Virus record (IMG/VR): IMGVR_UViG_3300008120_009499
Span: 1-35,499 of that record
From: a virus
Direction: 5' to 3' (one strand)
Length of the DNA stretch: 35,499 nucleotides
Under the pieces are notes generated by a model, which made no database searches, was not told the DNA's origin, and saw only the letters and a list, made by a program, of their open reading frames with translations. The position numbers were made by a program, and so were the translations under genes. Below, one piece after another: positions 16,115 to 23,825 of the stretch. Each line of letters starts with the position of its first letter. Position 1 is the first letter of the stretch.

Positions 16115-19100
16115 ATGCCAATAAATTTTCCAATAAATCCAACTATAGGTCAAACCTATACCTATGATTCGAAAACATGGGAATGGGAAGGTAGTTATTG
16201 GAAAGCATTGGGGATTGTTCCCGCAAATGGTTCTTCTGGAACAAGTGGTAGTGCAGGTAGTTCTGGTACAAGTGGTAGTTCGGGTAGTTCAGGAACTAGC
16301 GGTAGTTCGGGTAGTGCAGGTACATCAGGAAGTTCTGGTAGTGCAGGTACATCGGGTAGTTCAGGAAGTTCTGGTGAAAACGGAAGTTCTGGTTCATCTG
16401 GTAGTGCAGGTACATCGGGCAGTTCAGGAAGTTCTGGTGCAAACGGCAGTTCTGGCTCATCTGGTAGTGCAGGTACATCAGGTAGTGCAGGTTCTGCTGG
16501 TACAAGTGGTAGTGCAGGTACATCGGGTAGTGCAGGTACATCGGGCAGTTCAGGAAGTTCTGGTGCAAACGGCAGTTCTGGCTCATCTGGTAGTGCAGGT
16601 ACATCGGGTAGTTCAGGAAGTTCTGGTTCATCTGGTAGTGCAGGTACATCGGGTAGTTCAGGAAGTTCTGGTGTAAACGGAAGCTCTGGTTCATCGGGTA
16701 GTGCAGGAAGTGCAGGCACATCGGGTAGTTCAGGAAGTTCTGGTATAAACGGAAGTTCTGGTTCATCTGGTAGTGCAGGAAGTGCAGGCACATCGGGTAG
16801 TTCAGGAAGTTCTGGTGCAAACGGCAGTTCTGGTTCATCGGGTAGTGCAGGAAGTGCAGGCACATCGGGTTCATCTGGTAGTGCAGGTACATCGGGATCT
16901 TCTGGTAGTTCTGGAGTTAACGGAAGCTCTGGTTCAGCAGGTACATCTGGGGTAGATGGTGCTAGTGGAACTTCTGGAACAAGTGGAACTTCAGGATCAT
17001 CTGGTAGTGCAGGTACATCAGGTTCATCAGGAAGTTCTGGTGCAAATGGAAGCTCAGGCTCATCAGGAATAAATGGAAGTTCAGGTTCATCTGGGATAAA
17101 TGGAAGTTCAGGTTCTTCTGGTAGTGCAGGTATATCGGGAAGTTCTGGTTCATCTGGGATTAATGGAAGTTCTGGTTCTTCTGGTGAAAATGGAAGTTCA
17201 GGCTCTTCTGGTAGTGCAGGTACATCAGGAAGTTCTGGTTCATCTGGAATAAATGGAAGTTCTGGTTCTTCTGGTAGTGCAGGTACATCGGGAAGTTCTG
17301 GTTCATCTGGTAGTGCAGGTACATCGGGTTCATCTGGTAGTGCAGGAACTAGTGGTAGTTCTGGCAGTGCGGGTACATCTGGTTCATCTGGTAGTTCTGG
17401 TATAAATGGTAGCTCAGGTTCATCTGGTAGTGCAGGTACATCGGGTTCATCTGGTAGTGCAGGAACTAGTGGTAGTTCTGGCAGTGCAGGTACATCAGGA
17501 TCTTCTGGTAGTTCTGGTATAAATGGAAGTTCCGGTTCATCTGGAAGTTCTGGTACAAGTGGTAGTTCGGGTAGTGCAGGAACATCTGGTTCATCTGGTA
17601 GTTCTGGTACATCAGGATCATCTGGTAGTGCAGGAACTAGCGGTAGTGCAGGTTCATCAGGCACAAGTGGTAGTGCAGGTAGTTCAGGAACTAGCGGTAG
17701 TGCAGGTTCATCTGGCACAAGTGGTAGTGGAGGTAGTTCAGGTATAGATGGAAGTTCCGGTTCATCTGGAAGTTCTGGTACATCAGGATCATCTGGTAGT
17801 GCAGGAACATCTGGTTCTGCTGGTACATCCGGTTCATCAGGTAGTGCAGGTTCATCCGGCATTGATGGTGTGTCAGGCGGACAAAATTACTTTTTGAATT
17901 ATTCGGTAACTCAAAGTCCTTTAACATATAAAGAATTAGGTCGTTTTACGACAGGTGCTGGTCAGCAAACGGTCGCAATTACTTTGACATCAAATCAACA
18001 AGATGTATTGTTTGGTGAGTTCATTACTGATGTTGGAGATCCAAATGTTTTGATTATACCAAATGGTATTTGGCACAGTTATGTTTATTGGACTAAACCT
18101 ACAGACCTTTCTGATTGTGAATATTATTTCACAATAACAAAAAGAGAATCTGGTGGTACAGAAACTTTGTTATTCACATCAGATAGTGTTAAAATAGGTT
18201 GGAATGGAAATAACACAACACCTGTTGAAACAAAAGCAAATGGTGTTGTTCCTACCAATATTTTGGACTTAACGGACAGATTAATAATTAGGGTTTATGT
18301 AAATAACAATGATCCTCTCAATAGGCTTGTAACTTTTTATACTGAAGATGCTACATATTCTTATGTGGTCACAACTTTATCCACGCCATCTGGAACATCA
18401 GGCAGTGCAGGTTCATCTGGTACTTCTGGTTCATCTGGTAGTGCAGGAACAAGTGGCAGTGCAGGTTCATCTGGTACATCAGGTAGTTCAGGATCATCTG
18501 GTACAAGCGGTAGTGCAGGTAGTTCTGGTATAGACGGAAGTTCCGGTTCATCTGGAAGTTCGGGCACAAGCGGTAGTTCGGGTAGTGCAGGAACAAGTGG
18601 TAGTTCGGGTAGTTCAGGAACTAGCGGTAGTGCAGGTAGTTCTGGTATAGATGGAAGTTCCGGTTCATCTGGTAGTTCTGGTACATCAGGTAGTGCAGGA
18701 TCATCTGGTACAAGCGGTAGTTCTGGTAGTGCAGGAACATCTGGTTCATCTGGTAGTGCAGGAACTAGCGGTAGTGCAGGTTCGTCTGGTACAAGTGGTA
18801 GTGCAGGTAGTTCTGGTATAGACGGAAGTTCCGGTTCATCTGGAAGTTCGGGTACATCAGGTAGTGCAGGATCATCTGGTACAAGCGGTAGTGCGGGTAG
18901 TTCTGGTACATCAGGAAGTGTAGTTCTGGTACATCAGGAAGTTCTGGTAGTGCAGGAACATCTGGTTCATCTGGAAGTTCGGGTACAAGTGGTAGTTCGG
19001 GTAGTTCAGGAACATCTGGTTCATCTGGTAGTTCTGGTACATCTGGATCATCTGGTAGTGCAGGAACTAGCGGTAGTGCAGGTTCATCTGGTACAAGTGG

Positions 19101-19123
19101 TAGTGCAGGTAGTTCTGGTATAG
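16115..19123 (+). CDS. Giant collagen-like Gly-X-Y tail fibre, N-terminal part (frameshifted)
   Basis: Residues 1-38 form a fibre-attachment head (FPINPTIGQTYTYDSKTWEW, then WKALG). Residues 39-587 are about 183 Gly-X-Y triplets, X and Y almost all Ser, Thr or Ala with occasional IN, VN, EN or ID pairs and no proline. Residues 588-759 are a globular beta-rich domain (GQNYFLNYSV to YSYVVTTLS), and a second Gly-X-Y block follows. Bacterial and phage collagen-like repeats usually form trimeric triple-helical stalks. After residue 935 (nt 18919) four bases (CAGG of an expected GCAGGT) are missing; the last 67 residues, starting VVLVHQEVLV, are out-of-frame and stop at 19123. The natural frame continues at 18922. 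The intact product would be about 1640 residues. The lesion may be real, a repeat-linked on/off switch, or a sequence error in the repeats. Confidence 0.85.
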   Translation: MPINFPINPTIGQTYTYDSKTWEWEGSYWKALGIVPANGSSGTSGSAGSSGTSGSSGSSGTSGSSGSAGTSGSSGSAGTSGSSGSSGENGSSGSSGSAGTSGSSGSSGANGSSGSSGSAGTSGSAGSAGTSGSAGTSGSAGTSGSSGSSGANGSSGSSGSAGTSGSSGSSGSSGSAGTSGSSGSSGVNGSSGSSGSAGSAGTSGSSGSSGINGSSGSSGSAGSAGTSGSSGSSGANGSSGSSGSAGSAGTSGSSGSAGTSGSSGSSGVNGSSGSAGTSGVDGASGTSGTSGTSGSSGSAGTSGSSGSSGANGSSGSSGINGSSGSSGINGSSGSSGSAGISGSSGSSGINGSSGSSGENGSSGSSGSAGTSGSSGSSGINGSSGSSGSAGTSGSSGSSGSAGTSGSSGSAGTSGSSGSAGTSGSSGSSGINGSSGSSGSAGTSGSSGSAGTSGSSGSAGTSGSSGSSGINGSSGSSGSSGTSGSSGSAGTSGSSGSSGTSGSSGSAGTSGSAGSSGTSGSAGSSGTSGSAGSSGTSGSGGSSGIDGSSGSSGSSGTSGSSGSAGTSGSAGTSGSSGSAGSSGIDGVSGGQNYFLNYSVTQSPLTYKELGRFTTGAGQQTVAITLTSNQQDVLFGEFITDVGDPNVLIIPNGIWHSYVYWTKPTDLSDCEYYFTITKRESGGTETLLFTSDSVKIGWNGNNTTPVETKANGVVPTNILDLTDRLIIRVYVNNNDPLNRLVTFYTEDATYSYVVTTLSTPSGTSGSAGSSGTSGSSGSAGTSGSAGSSGTSGSSGSSGTSGSAGSSGIDGSSGSSGSSGTSGSSGSAGTSGSSGSSGTSGSAGSSGIDGSSGSSGSSGTSGSAGSSGTSGSSGSAGTSGSSGSAGTSGSAGSSGTSGSAGSSGIDGSSGSSGSSGTSGSAGSSGTSGSAGSSGTSGSVVLVHQEVLVVQEHLVHLEVRVQVVVRVVQEHLVHLVVLVHLDHLVVQELAVVQVHLVQVVVQVVLV
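16229..17875 (+). repeat. Coding tandem repeat: first collagen-like Gly-X-Y block
   Basis: About 183 uninterrupted 9-base Gly-X-Y codon units in the fibre gene, with higher-order repetition of 18-54 bases (GGTAGTTCTGG and GGTAGTGCAGG variants). Ser/Thr/Ala fill most X and Y positions. Such near-identical DNA is prone to slippage and mis-assembly. Confidence 0.93.
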
Positions 19124-19323
19124 ATGGAAGTTCCGGTTCATCTGGAAGTTCTGGTACATCTGGTTCATCTGGAAGTTCGGGTACAAGTGGTAGTGCAGGT
19201 TCTGCTGGTACAAGTGGTAGTGCAGGTAGTTCTGGTGTAAATGGAAGTTCTGGAAGTTCTGGTGTAAATGGAAGTTCAGGATCTTCTGGGGCAGCTGGTA
19301 CTTCTGGTTCCTCAGGTGTTTCA
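18392..19323 (+). repeat. Coding tandem repeat: second collagen-like Gly-X-Y block
   Basis: The same 9-base unit resumes after the globular domain. The repeat phase changes at 18920/18921, where four bases are missing; before this the Gly codons fall in frame 2, afterwards in frame 1. Confidence 0.93.
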
Positions 19324-21039
19324 CCTACTTTACCAACTCCTGCTGATTTTATTTGGACTTATGGAAACAGTTATAACACTTCTTTAAAAGTTTTAAGGAA
19401 TAATTATACATTAAATGTTTATAGTAACTGGAGTATCTTGGCTGGAAGAAGTAATTCGATTGCTCAGTTTGCTGATCATGCTGGAATATTAGCCGGTAGA
19501 GACAACACTATAACATCAACTACATATAGACCAAGTCAATACGCTTTAATATTCGGAGGAAATCAAAGTAAAATTAAGAGATCATCTAAAAATTCAGGTA
19601 TATTCAATGGATATAAAAACTACATAGGAAATAATGATGACATTTACTTTAATACAACCAAATACAATAATATTACAACTGGAAAGTTAAATAGAATAAA
19701 TATAAATTTTGTTCCTACTCCTCAAGATAATATTAACATTGATTATAATTTAATTTCAAACGGTATTGGTAATAAAATTTATGCTACAGCCCATACTCAA
19801 AGAAACTTTATAGTAAACGGATACCAAAACTTTTTAGGTTCTGCAAAAGCAAGTTTTATAGATAATGGTGCATACAATAAAATAGAATTAAACATAAGAG
19901 GATATAAAAACAATTCTGATTATTTCAACGTATACAATAGTGTTTATAGTAAATATCATTTTATAAACAATGGATATAGTAACTTAATTTCGGATTACCT
20001 AAGAATATATAAAGTAGATACTAATCAAAAATTCGAAATTAAAGGAAGATCAAACAGTATATTAAACGGGACTGATAACGAGATATATGGTGGATTAAGT
20101 TTTATTACAGATGAAAATGCTACAACAACTTCTTCGCAATCATATTTTAATACTGTTGAAAATGGAAAGCAAAATAAAATCGTAGCTTCAGGAAAAACAA
20201 ATTATAATTTCATACAAAATGGTTTACAAAATACAGTAAATAACACTACTAATTCTGGAATTTTAAATGGGTATAAAAATAGAATAATACAAATAATCAA
20301 TGCAGATATTGATGGAAGGGCAGCCAATAATCTATTAAATAAATATAATAGTATTGGTAATGGAAATAGTAATTTAATTTCTGGACAAAATAAAGCAAAT
20401 TCTGATTATACTTCTAAATACAACACTGTAGCTAATGGTAGATTAAATAAAATAGAAGCTACTTCATATAGAGGATATAGTGCAAATACAGAATATAATT
20501 TTATTGCAAATGGAAGAGGAAATGAAATTTATGCAGCAAAATTTTCTGGTATTTTGGGTGGATCTGGACACACTATTCGTTTTAATCATTCTGTTATACT
20601 TGGAGGTACAAATCTCACATCAACAAGAGATGAAGAAGCTAGAGTTAAGAATTTAACTATTACAAATCAAGTTCTTGGTGGAGATAGATTTTTAACTATT
20701 GACTCTGCAACAGGTTATGTTTATTATACGGGAACTACTGGAGGGGGTAGTGGTTCTGGAACTTCTGGTTCAAGTGGTAGTTCTGGAATTAATGGAAGTT
20801 CAGGATCTTCTGGTAGCTCTGGGGCAAGCGGAAGCTCAGGTTCATCAGGAAGTGCTGGAGAAAGTGGAAGCTCAGGTTCATCAGGAAGCACTGGGGCAAG
20901 TGGAAGCTCAGGTTCATCAGGAAGTACTGGAGCAAGTGGAAGTTCAGGATCTTCTGGTAGTTCTGGTGCAAATGGTTCATCAGGAAGTTCTGGTGCAAGC
21001 TTTCAACAAATGTTAATAATAACATCATTAGGAGTGTAA
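18922..21039 (+). CDS. Collagen-like tail fibre, C-terminal part with beta-roll region
   Basis: The frame is open without stops from 18922 and continues the Gly-X-Y repeats of the upstream gene, so this is the other part of the same fibre. The first start-type codon is TTG 19438, inside a folded region and without an A-rich leader, so independent initiation is unlikely. After the repeats (to 19323), about 480 residues carry a recurring N-x-I-x-x-G-x-x-N-x-I pattern (SGIFNGYKNYI, GILGGSGHTI) like the left-handed beta-rolls of YadA-type trimeric adhesin heads. A third Gly-X-Y block of about 27 triplets follows (20758-21000), and the protein ends with a short hydrophobic tail (MLIITSLGV). I infer a trimeric, receptor-binding fibre tip region. 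Confidence 0.8.
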   Translation, partial: SSGTSGSSGSAGTSGSSGSSGTSGSSGSSGTSGSSGSSGTSGSSGSAGTSGSAGSSGTSGSAGSSGIDGSSGSSGSSGTSGSSGSSGTSGSAGSAGTSGSAGSSGVNGSSGSSGVNGSSGSSGAAGTSGSSGVSPTLPTPADFIWTYGNSYNTSLKVLRNNYTLNVYSNWSILAGRSNSIAQFADHAGILAGRDNTITSTTYRPSQYALIFGGNQSKIKRSSKNSGIFNGYKNYIGNNDDIYFNTTKYNNITTGKLNRININFVPTPQDNINIDYNLISNGIGNKIYATAHTQRNFIVNGYQNFLGSAKASFIDNGAYNKIELNIRGYKNNSDYFNVYNSVYSKYHFINNGYSNLISDYLRIYKVDTNQKFEIKGRSNSILNGTDNEIYGGLSFITDENATTTSSQSYFNTVENGKQNKIVASGKTNYNFIQNGLQNTVNNTTNSGILNGYKNRIIQIINADIDGRAANNLLNKYNSIGNGNSNLISGQNKANSDYTSKYNTVANGRLNKIEATSYRGYSANTEYNFIANGRGNEIYAAKFSGILGGSGHTIRFNHSVILGGTNLTSTRDEEARVKNLTITNQVLGGDRFLTIDSATGYVYYTGTTGGGSGSGTSGSSGSSGINGSSGSSGSSGASGSSGSSGSAGESGSSGSSGSTGASGSSGSSGSTGASGSSGSSGSSGANGSSGSSGASFQQMLIITSLGV
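20758..21000 (+). repeat. Coding tandem repeat: third collagen-like Gly-X-Y block
   Basis: About 27 Gly-X-Y triplets near the end of the fibre, again Ser-rich, with GASGSSGSSGSTGASGSSG-type units. It links the beta-roll head to the last 12 or so residues. Confidence 0.9.
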
Positions 21040-21044
21040 AAATT

Positions 21045-21947
21045 ATGATAATAGATTCAACAACAGATTCAATAAATGTTTTATTGTCGGGTAATGTAAT
21101 AACATCGCAATTGGATATAATATCCTCTTATAATACTATAACTACAACATCTTTAACTCCGGGAAAATTTCAAGGTACAACTAATAATTTAACACCAGTT
21201 ACCATTGTTCCCTCTCCCGGTGTCAACCAACAAAATCAACTGAGATTTTGTTCTATATATAATAATGATAGTACAAACGCTACTGTAACAATTCAATATA
21301 GTGGAAATGCGGGACAATCAATTATATTTATATCTAGTATTGATGCTGGAGATTCCATTCAATTTACTCATGATAAGGGTTGGGGGACTTATGGTGCAGA
21401 AGGGGAGCAAAGAGTTTTGGGAATGAATGATGCTCCCGGAGAATTAAGATTTCCAATAAATCTTAAACCAATAAATTTAACAGATATATTAACCTTGGCA
21501 TCAGGTACAGATTATGGCTTTCATTTAGGAGAGGCAGATAGGGCTTATTCCAAAGTTAGTATTAGGTATAACGTTGTGAGTAATCCCACTCCAACAACTT
21601 ATGCTGAAGTTGCTATATATAAAACTCAATTTAAATTAGCTTCAGCAACTACTGTAGTAAATCTATGTGGATTTGCTGATATATCTGGAGTTATAAATAC
21701 GACCGGAAACAAAACAACAACTATTAATGTTACAGGAATAACAGAAAACGATGATTTATTTGTTGTATTTGGAACTGTTCATACTGGAACATTTACATTA
21801 AGAGCTGGTTTGGTTGATTCATTAGAGTCCGGTGGAGCAGGTTCAGTAGCTGGAAGCTTAAGACCTTCAACAAATTCAAGTTTAACACTAAACACTTCCG
21901 GTGTTTTAAATATTCCTTGGATTGCATATCAACCATCTCAATGGTAA
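21045..21947 (+). CDS. Fibre-associated structural protein, paralogue 1 of 3 (300 aa)
   Basis: First of three tandem paralogues. All begin M-[ILV]-x-D-x-T-[ND]-[ES]-[IL]-[NE]-[VL], continue with an N-terminal beta domain (LTPVTIVPSPG, then SIYNNDSTNATVTI), and end with a domain carrying AEVAIYK, GFADIS and a final RPSTNSSL before a Trp-containing tail. The sequence is beta-rich with no enzyme motif, signal peptide or membrane segment. It starts five bases after the collagen-like fibre gene, so the product is probably a fibre tip, adhesin or decoration subunit. The family name is unknown to me. Confidence 0.7.
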   Translation: MIIDSTTDSINVLLSGNVITSQLDIISSYNTITTTSLTPGKFQGTTNNLTPVTIVPSPGVNQQNQLRFCSIYNNDSTNATVTIQYSGNAGQSIIFISSIDAGDSIQFTHDKGWGTYGAEGEQRVLGMNDAPGELRFPINLKPINLTDILTLASGTDYGFHLGEADRAYSKVSIRYNVVSNPTPTTYAEVAIYKTQFKLASATTVVNLCGFADISGVINTTGNKTTTINVTGITENDDLFVVFGTVHTGTFTLRAGLVDSLESGGAGSVAGSLRPSTNSSLTLNTSGVLNIPWIAYQPSQW

Positions 21948-21959
21948 AAAAAATAAATT

Positions 21960-22898
21960 ATGGTATTAGACGCAACAACAGATTCGCTTGAAGTTATATT
22001 ATCAACGGCACACTCAGTAAGACCGCTGCAATTTTATGTATCTTATAATACTATTAATGTAACCAATTCGACAATAGTTCCCACAAAAAGTTTTGGTTCA
22101 ACAAATGGTATTACATCTGTAACTATGGTTTCTGCACCATCATCTAACGAAGTAGATCAAGTAAAATTTCTTTCAATTTACAACTGTGATAATAGACAAA
22201 ATACTGTTACTGTAAGGATAAATTCATCATCTAATTTTAGAATATTATTTTCAATTCAATTGCTTAGTGGAGAGCAACTTCAATACACAATTGCTGATGG
22301 TTTTAAAGTTTTTAATATGGATGGTATTTTAAAAACTGCAAATGCAACAGTTGGAAGTGCCGGAGTTAAATATGCTGTTTTACCTAATCCATACTCTAAT
22401 GGAACACAAACAATAACCAGTGGAACTGATTATGCATTTTATTTGGGAAAAGCAGATAGAAGATATGATTCTGTAACAATTCAATTAGCTGTTACTACAG
22501 CACTTGGAGCTACAATAACATGGGCAGAAGCAGCAATATATAAAGGTTATCCAGAAATTGCAACAAATTTGACTTTGACCAGATGTGGATTTGTCGATGT
22601 TTCGACTGGTACAAACCACGGCGTAAATGCTACTGGAGGTAAAACTATTGTTATACCAATAGGTGATGGTAATCTTTCTGTTGGAGAGGATATTTGGTTT
22701 GTTATAGGGACTGTTACAAGTGGTACGGCTTTAGTTCTAAGATCTGTTGGGGCTGGTGGTGTAGATACTATAGGTGCAGGCATTGTTCAAACAGTAACCG
22801 GAAGTTTTAGACCATCAACAAATTCATCACTTTCTTTTACACTTCAAACAGCAGTCCAACCAGTACAAGTTGCTTGGTTTGGTGCTATTAATGTTTAA
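21960..22898 (+). CDS. Fibre-associated structural protein, paralogue 2 of 3 (312 aa)
   Basis: Same layout as its neighbours: VLDATTDSLEVIL at the start, ITSVTMVSAPSSNEVDQVKF in the first beta domain, then ITSGTDYAFYLGKADRRYDS (compare LASGTDYGFHLGEADRAYS in copy 1), AEAAIYKG, CGFVDVS and SFRPSTNSSLSF. Copies 1 and 2 are closer to each other than to copy 3, especially in the C-terminal half. The ATG is preceded by AAAAAAATAAATT and lies 12 bases after the preceding gene. I infer that it is another fibre or adhesin subunit. Confidence 0.7.
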   Translation: MVLDATTDSLEVILSTAHSVRPLQFYVSYNTINVTNSTIVPTKSFGSTNGITSVTMVSAPSSNEVDQVKFLSIYNCDNRQNTVTVRINSSSNFRILFSIQLLSGEQLQYTIADGFKVFNMDGILKTANATVGSAGVKYAVLPNPYSNGTQTITSGTDYAFYLGKADRRYDSVTIQLAVTTALGATITWAEAAIYKGYPEIATNLTLTRCGFVDVSTGTNHGVNATGGKTIVIPIGDGNLSVGEDIWFVIGTVTSGTALVLRSVGAGGVDTIGAGIVQTVTGSFRPSTNSSLSFTLQTAVQPVQVAWFGAINV

Positions 22899-22910
22899 AA
22901 ATAAATAAAA

Positions 22911-23825
22911 ATGCTAATAGATAATACCAATGAAACAATTGAACTAGTACTTGCTGCTAGTGTTACGACAAATCAGGCAACATTTTCTTGTTCATTTAAT
23001 GAATTTTCATCTAATACGTTTTCAGGGAATGAAACTAATGGTACAAGTAATAATACCACAGCGGTGACTTTAGTAGCAAGTCCTTCATCAGGTTTTCAAA
23101 GACAAGTTAGAGAATTAATTATTGAAAATAATGATACCGCTTCGATTACAGTCACCATAAGATTTAATAATACATCGGTTACTAGAATAATTATGAAAGC
23201 TATATTAGCAGTTGGAGATAGTTTAACTTATTCAGCACATGACGGTTGGAATTGTAAAGATACAAACGGAGGAATTAGATTTTATAACATACATATCAAT
23301 CCAACTGGAAGTGTTAGAGGTCCTGAATTTTTTCCAGTTTCTGCTGCTGCTACGACTACAACTTTAGGTGCGAATGTTGCAGGTCAATATTTGGGTAAAG
23401 CTGAAAAGGCATATTCATCAATCGATTTTAGGTATAGAGTTGATACGGCTATTGCTGGTACTCAAACATTTTCTGAACTGGCTGTTTATAGGATTTCAAA
23501 TAGAATGAGCATAGGAACACAACAAGTATGGACAAGATTGGGTTTTACAAACTGTGCTGCTGTATGGAATTCCACCGGTTTAAAAACAACTAATGTTGCT
23601 CTTACAGGTTGTAGAACAGGTGATGATTTATATGTAATTTGGGCAAGTAATAATACTACATCTATGGCACCAAGAAGTGGCAACTATGCTGATCCAATAA
23701 GTTCAATATTACAAGTTACAACAACAACCGTAGCAAGCTGGAGACCAAGCACATCACCTCTATATCAAGCTACAAGTTTTACTGCAGCTGCATCAGCTGT
23801 ATGGGTCTTGTGGCAAGGAAATTAA
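22911..23825 (+). CDS. Fibre-associated structural protein, paralogue 3 of 3 (304 aa)
   Basis: Most divergent of the three paralogues: MLIDNTNETIELVL at the start, TTAVTLVASPSS, then YLGKAEKAYSSIDFRY, SELAVYRI, GFTNCA and SWRPSTSPLY, ending in AVWVLWQGN. It closes the plus-strand operon. Its stop codon overlaps the stop region of the opposing glycosyltransferase gene (four shared bases), so no terminator fits between them. A fibre or adhesin role is inferred from position and resemblance to the other two copies. Confidence 0.7.
   Translation: MLIDNTNETIELVLAASVTTNQATFSCSFNEFSSNTFSGNETNGTSNNTTAVTLVASPSSGFQRQVRELIIENNDTASITVTIRFNNTSVTRIIMKAILAVGDSLTYSAHDGWNCKDTNGGIRFYNIHINPTGSVRGPEFFPVSAAATTTTLGANVAGQYLGKAEKAYSSIDFRYRVDTAIAGTQTFSELAVYRISNRMSIGTQQVWTRLGFTNCAAVWNSTGLKTTNVALTGCRTGDDLYVIWASNNTTSMAPRSGNYADPISSILQVTTTTVASWRPSTSPLYQATSFTAAASAVWVLWQGN

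Noticed and set aside
16195-17862. A 555-codon proline/glutamate-rich open frame on the minus strand
   Set aside because: It is the antisense of the Gly-X-Y repeat: the repeated codons contain no stop complements, so a long open frame arises automatically. The plus-strand reading has the natural start, attachment head and collagen-like pattern.
16229-19323. Possible CRISPR-like array
   Set aside because: The regular spacing comes from short coding Gly-X-Y codon units without conserved repeats separated by unique spacers.
19438-19440. TTG as an independent start for the fibre's C-terminal part
   Set aside because: The same frame is open and repeat-coding for over 500 bases upstream, and there is no A-rich leader. 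The part is better explained as continuation after the four-base frameshift.
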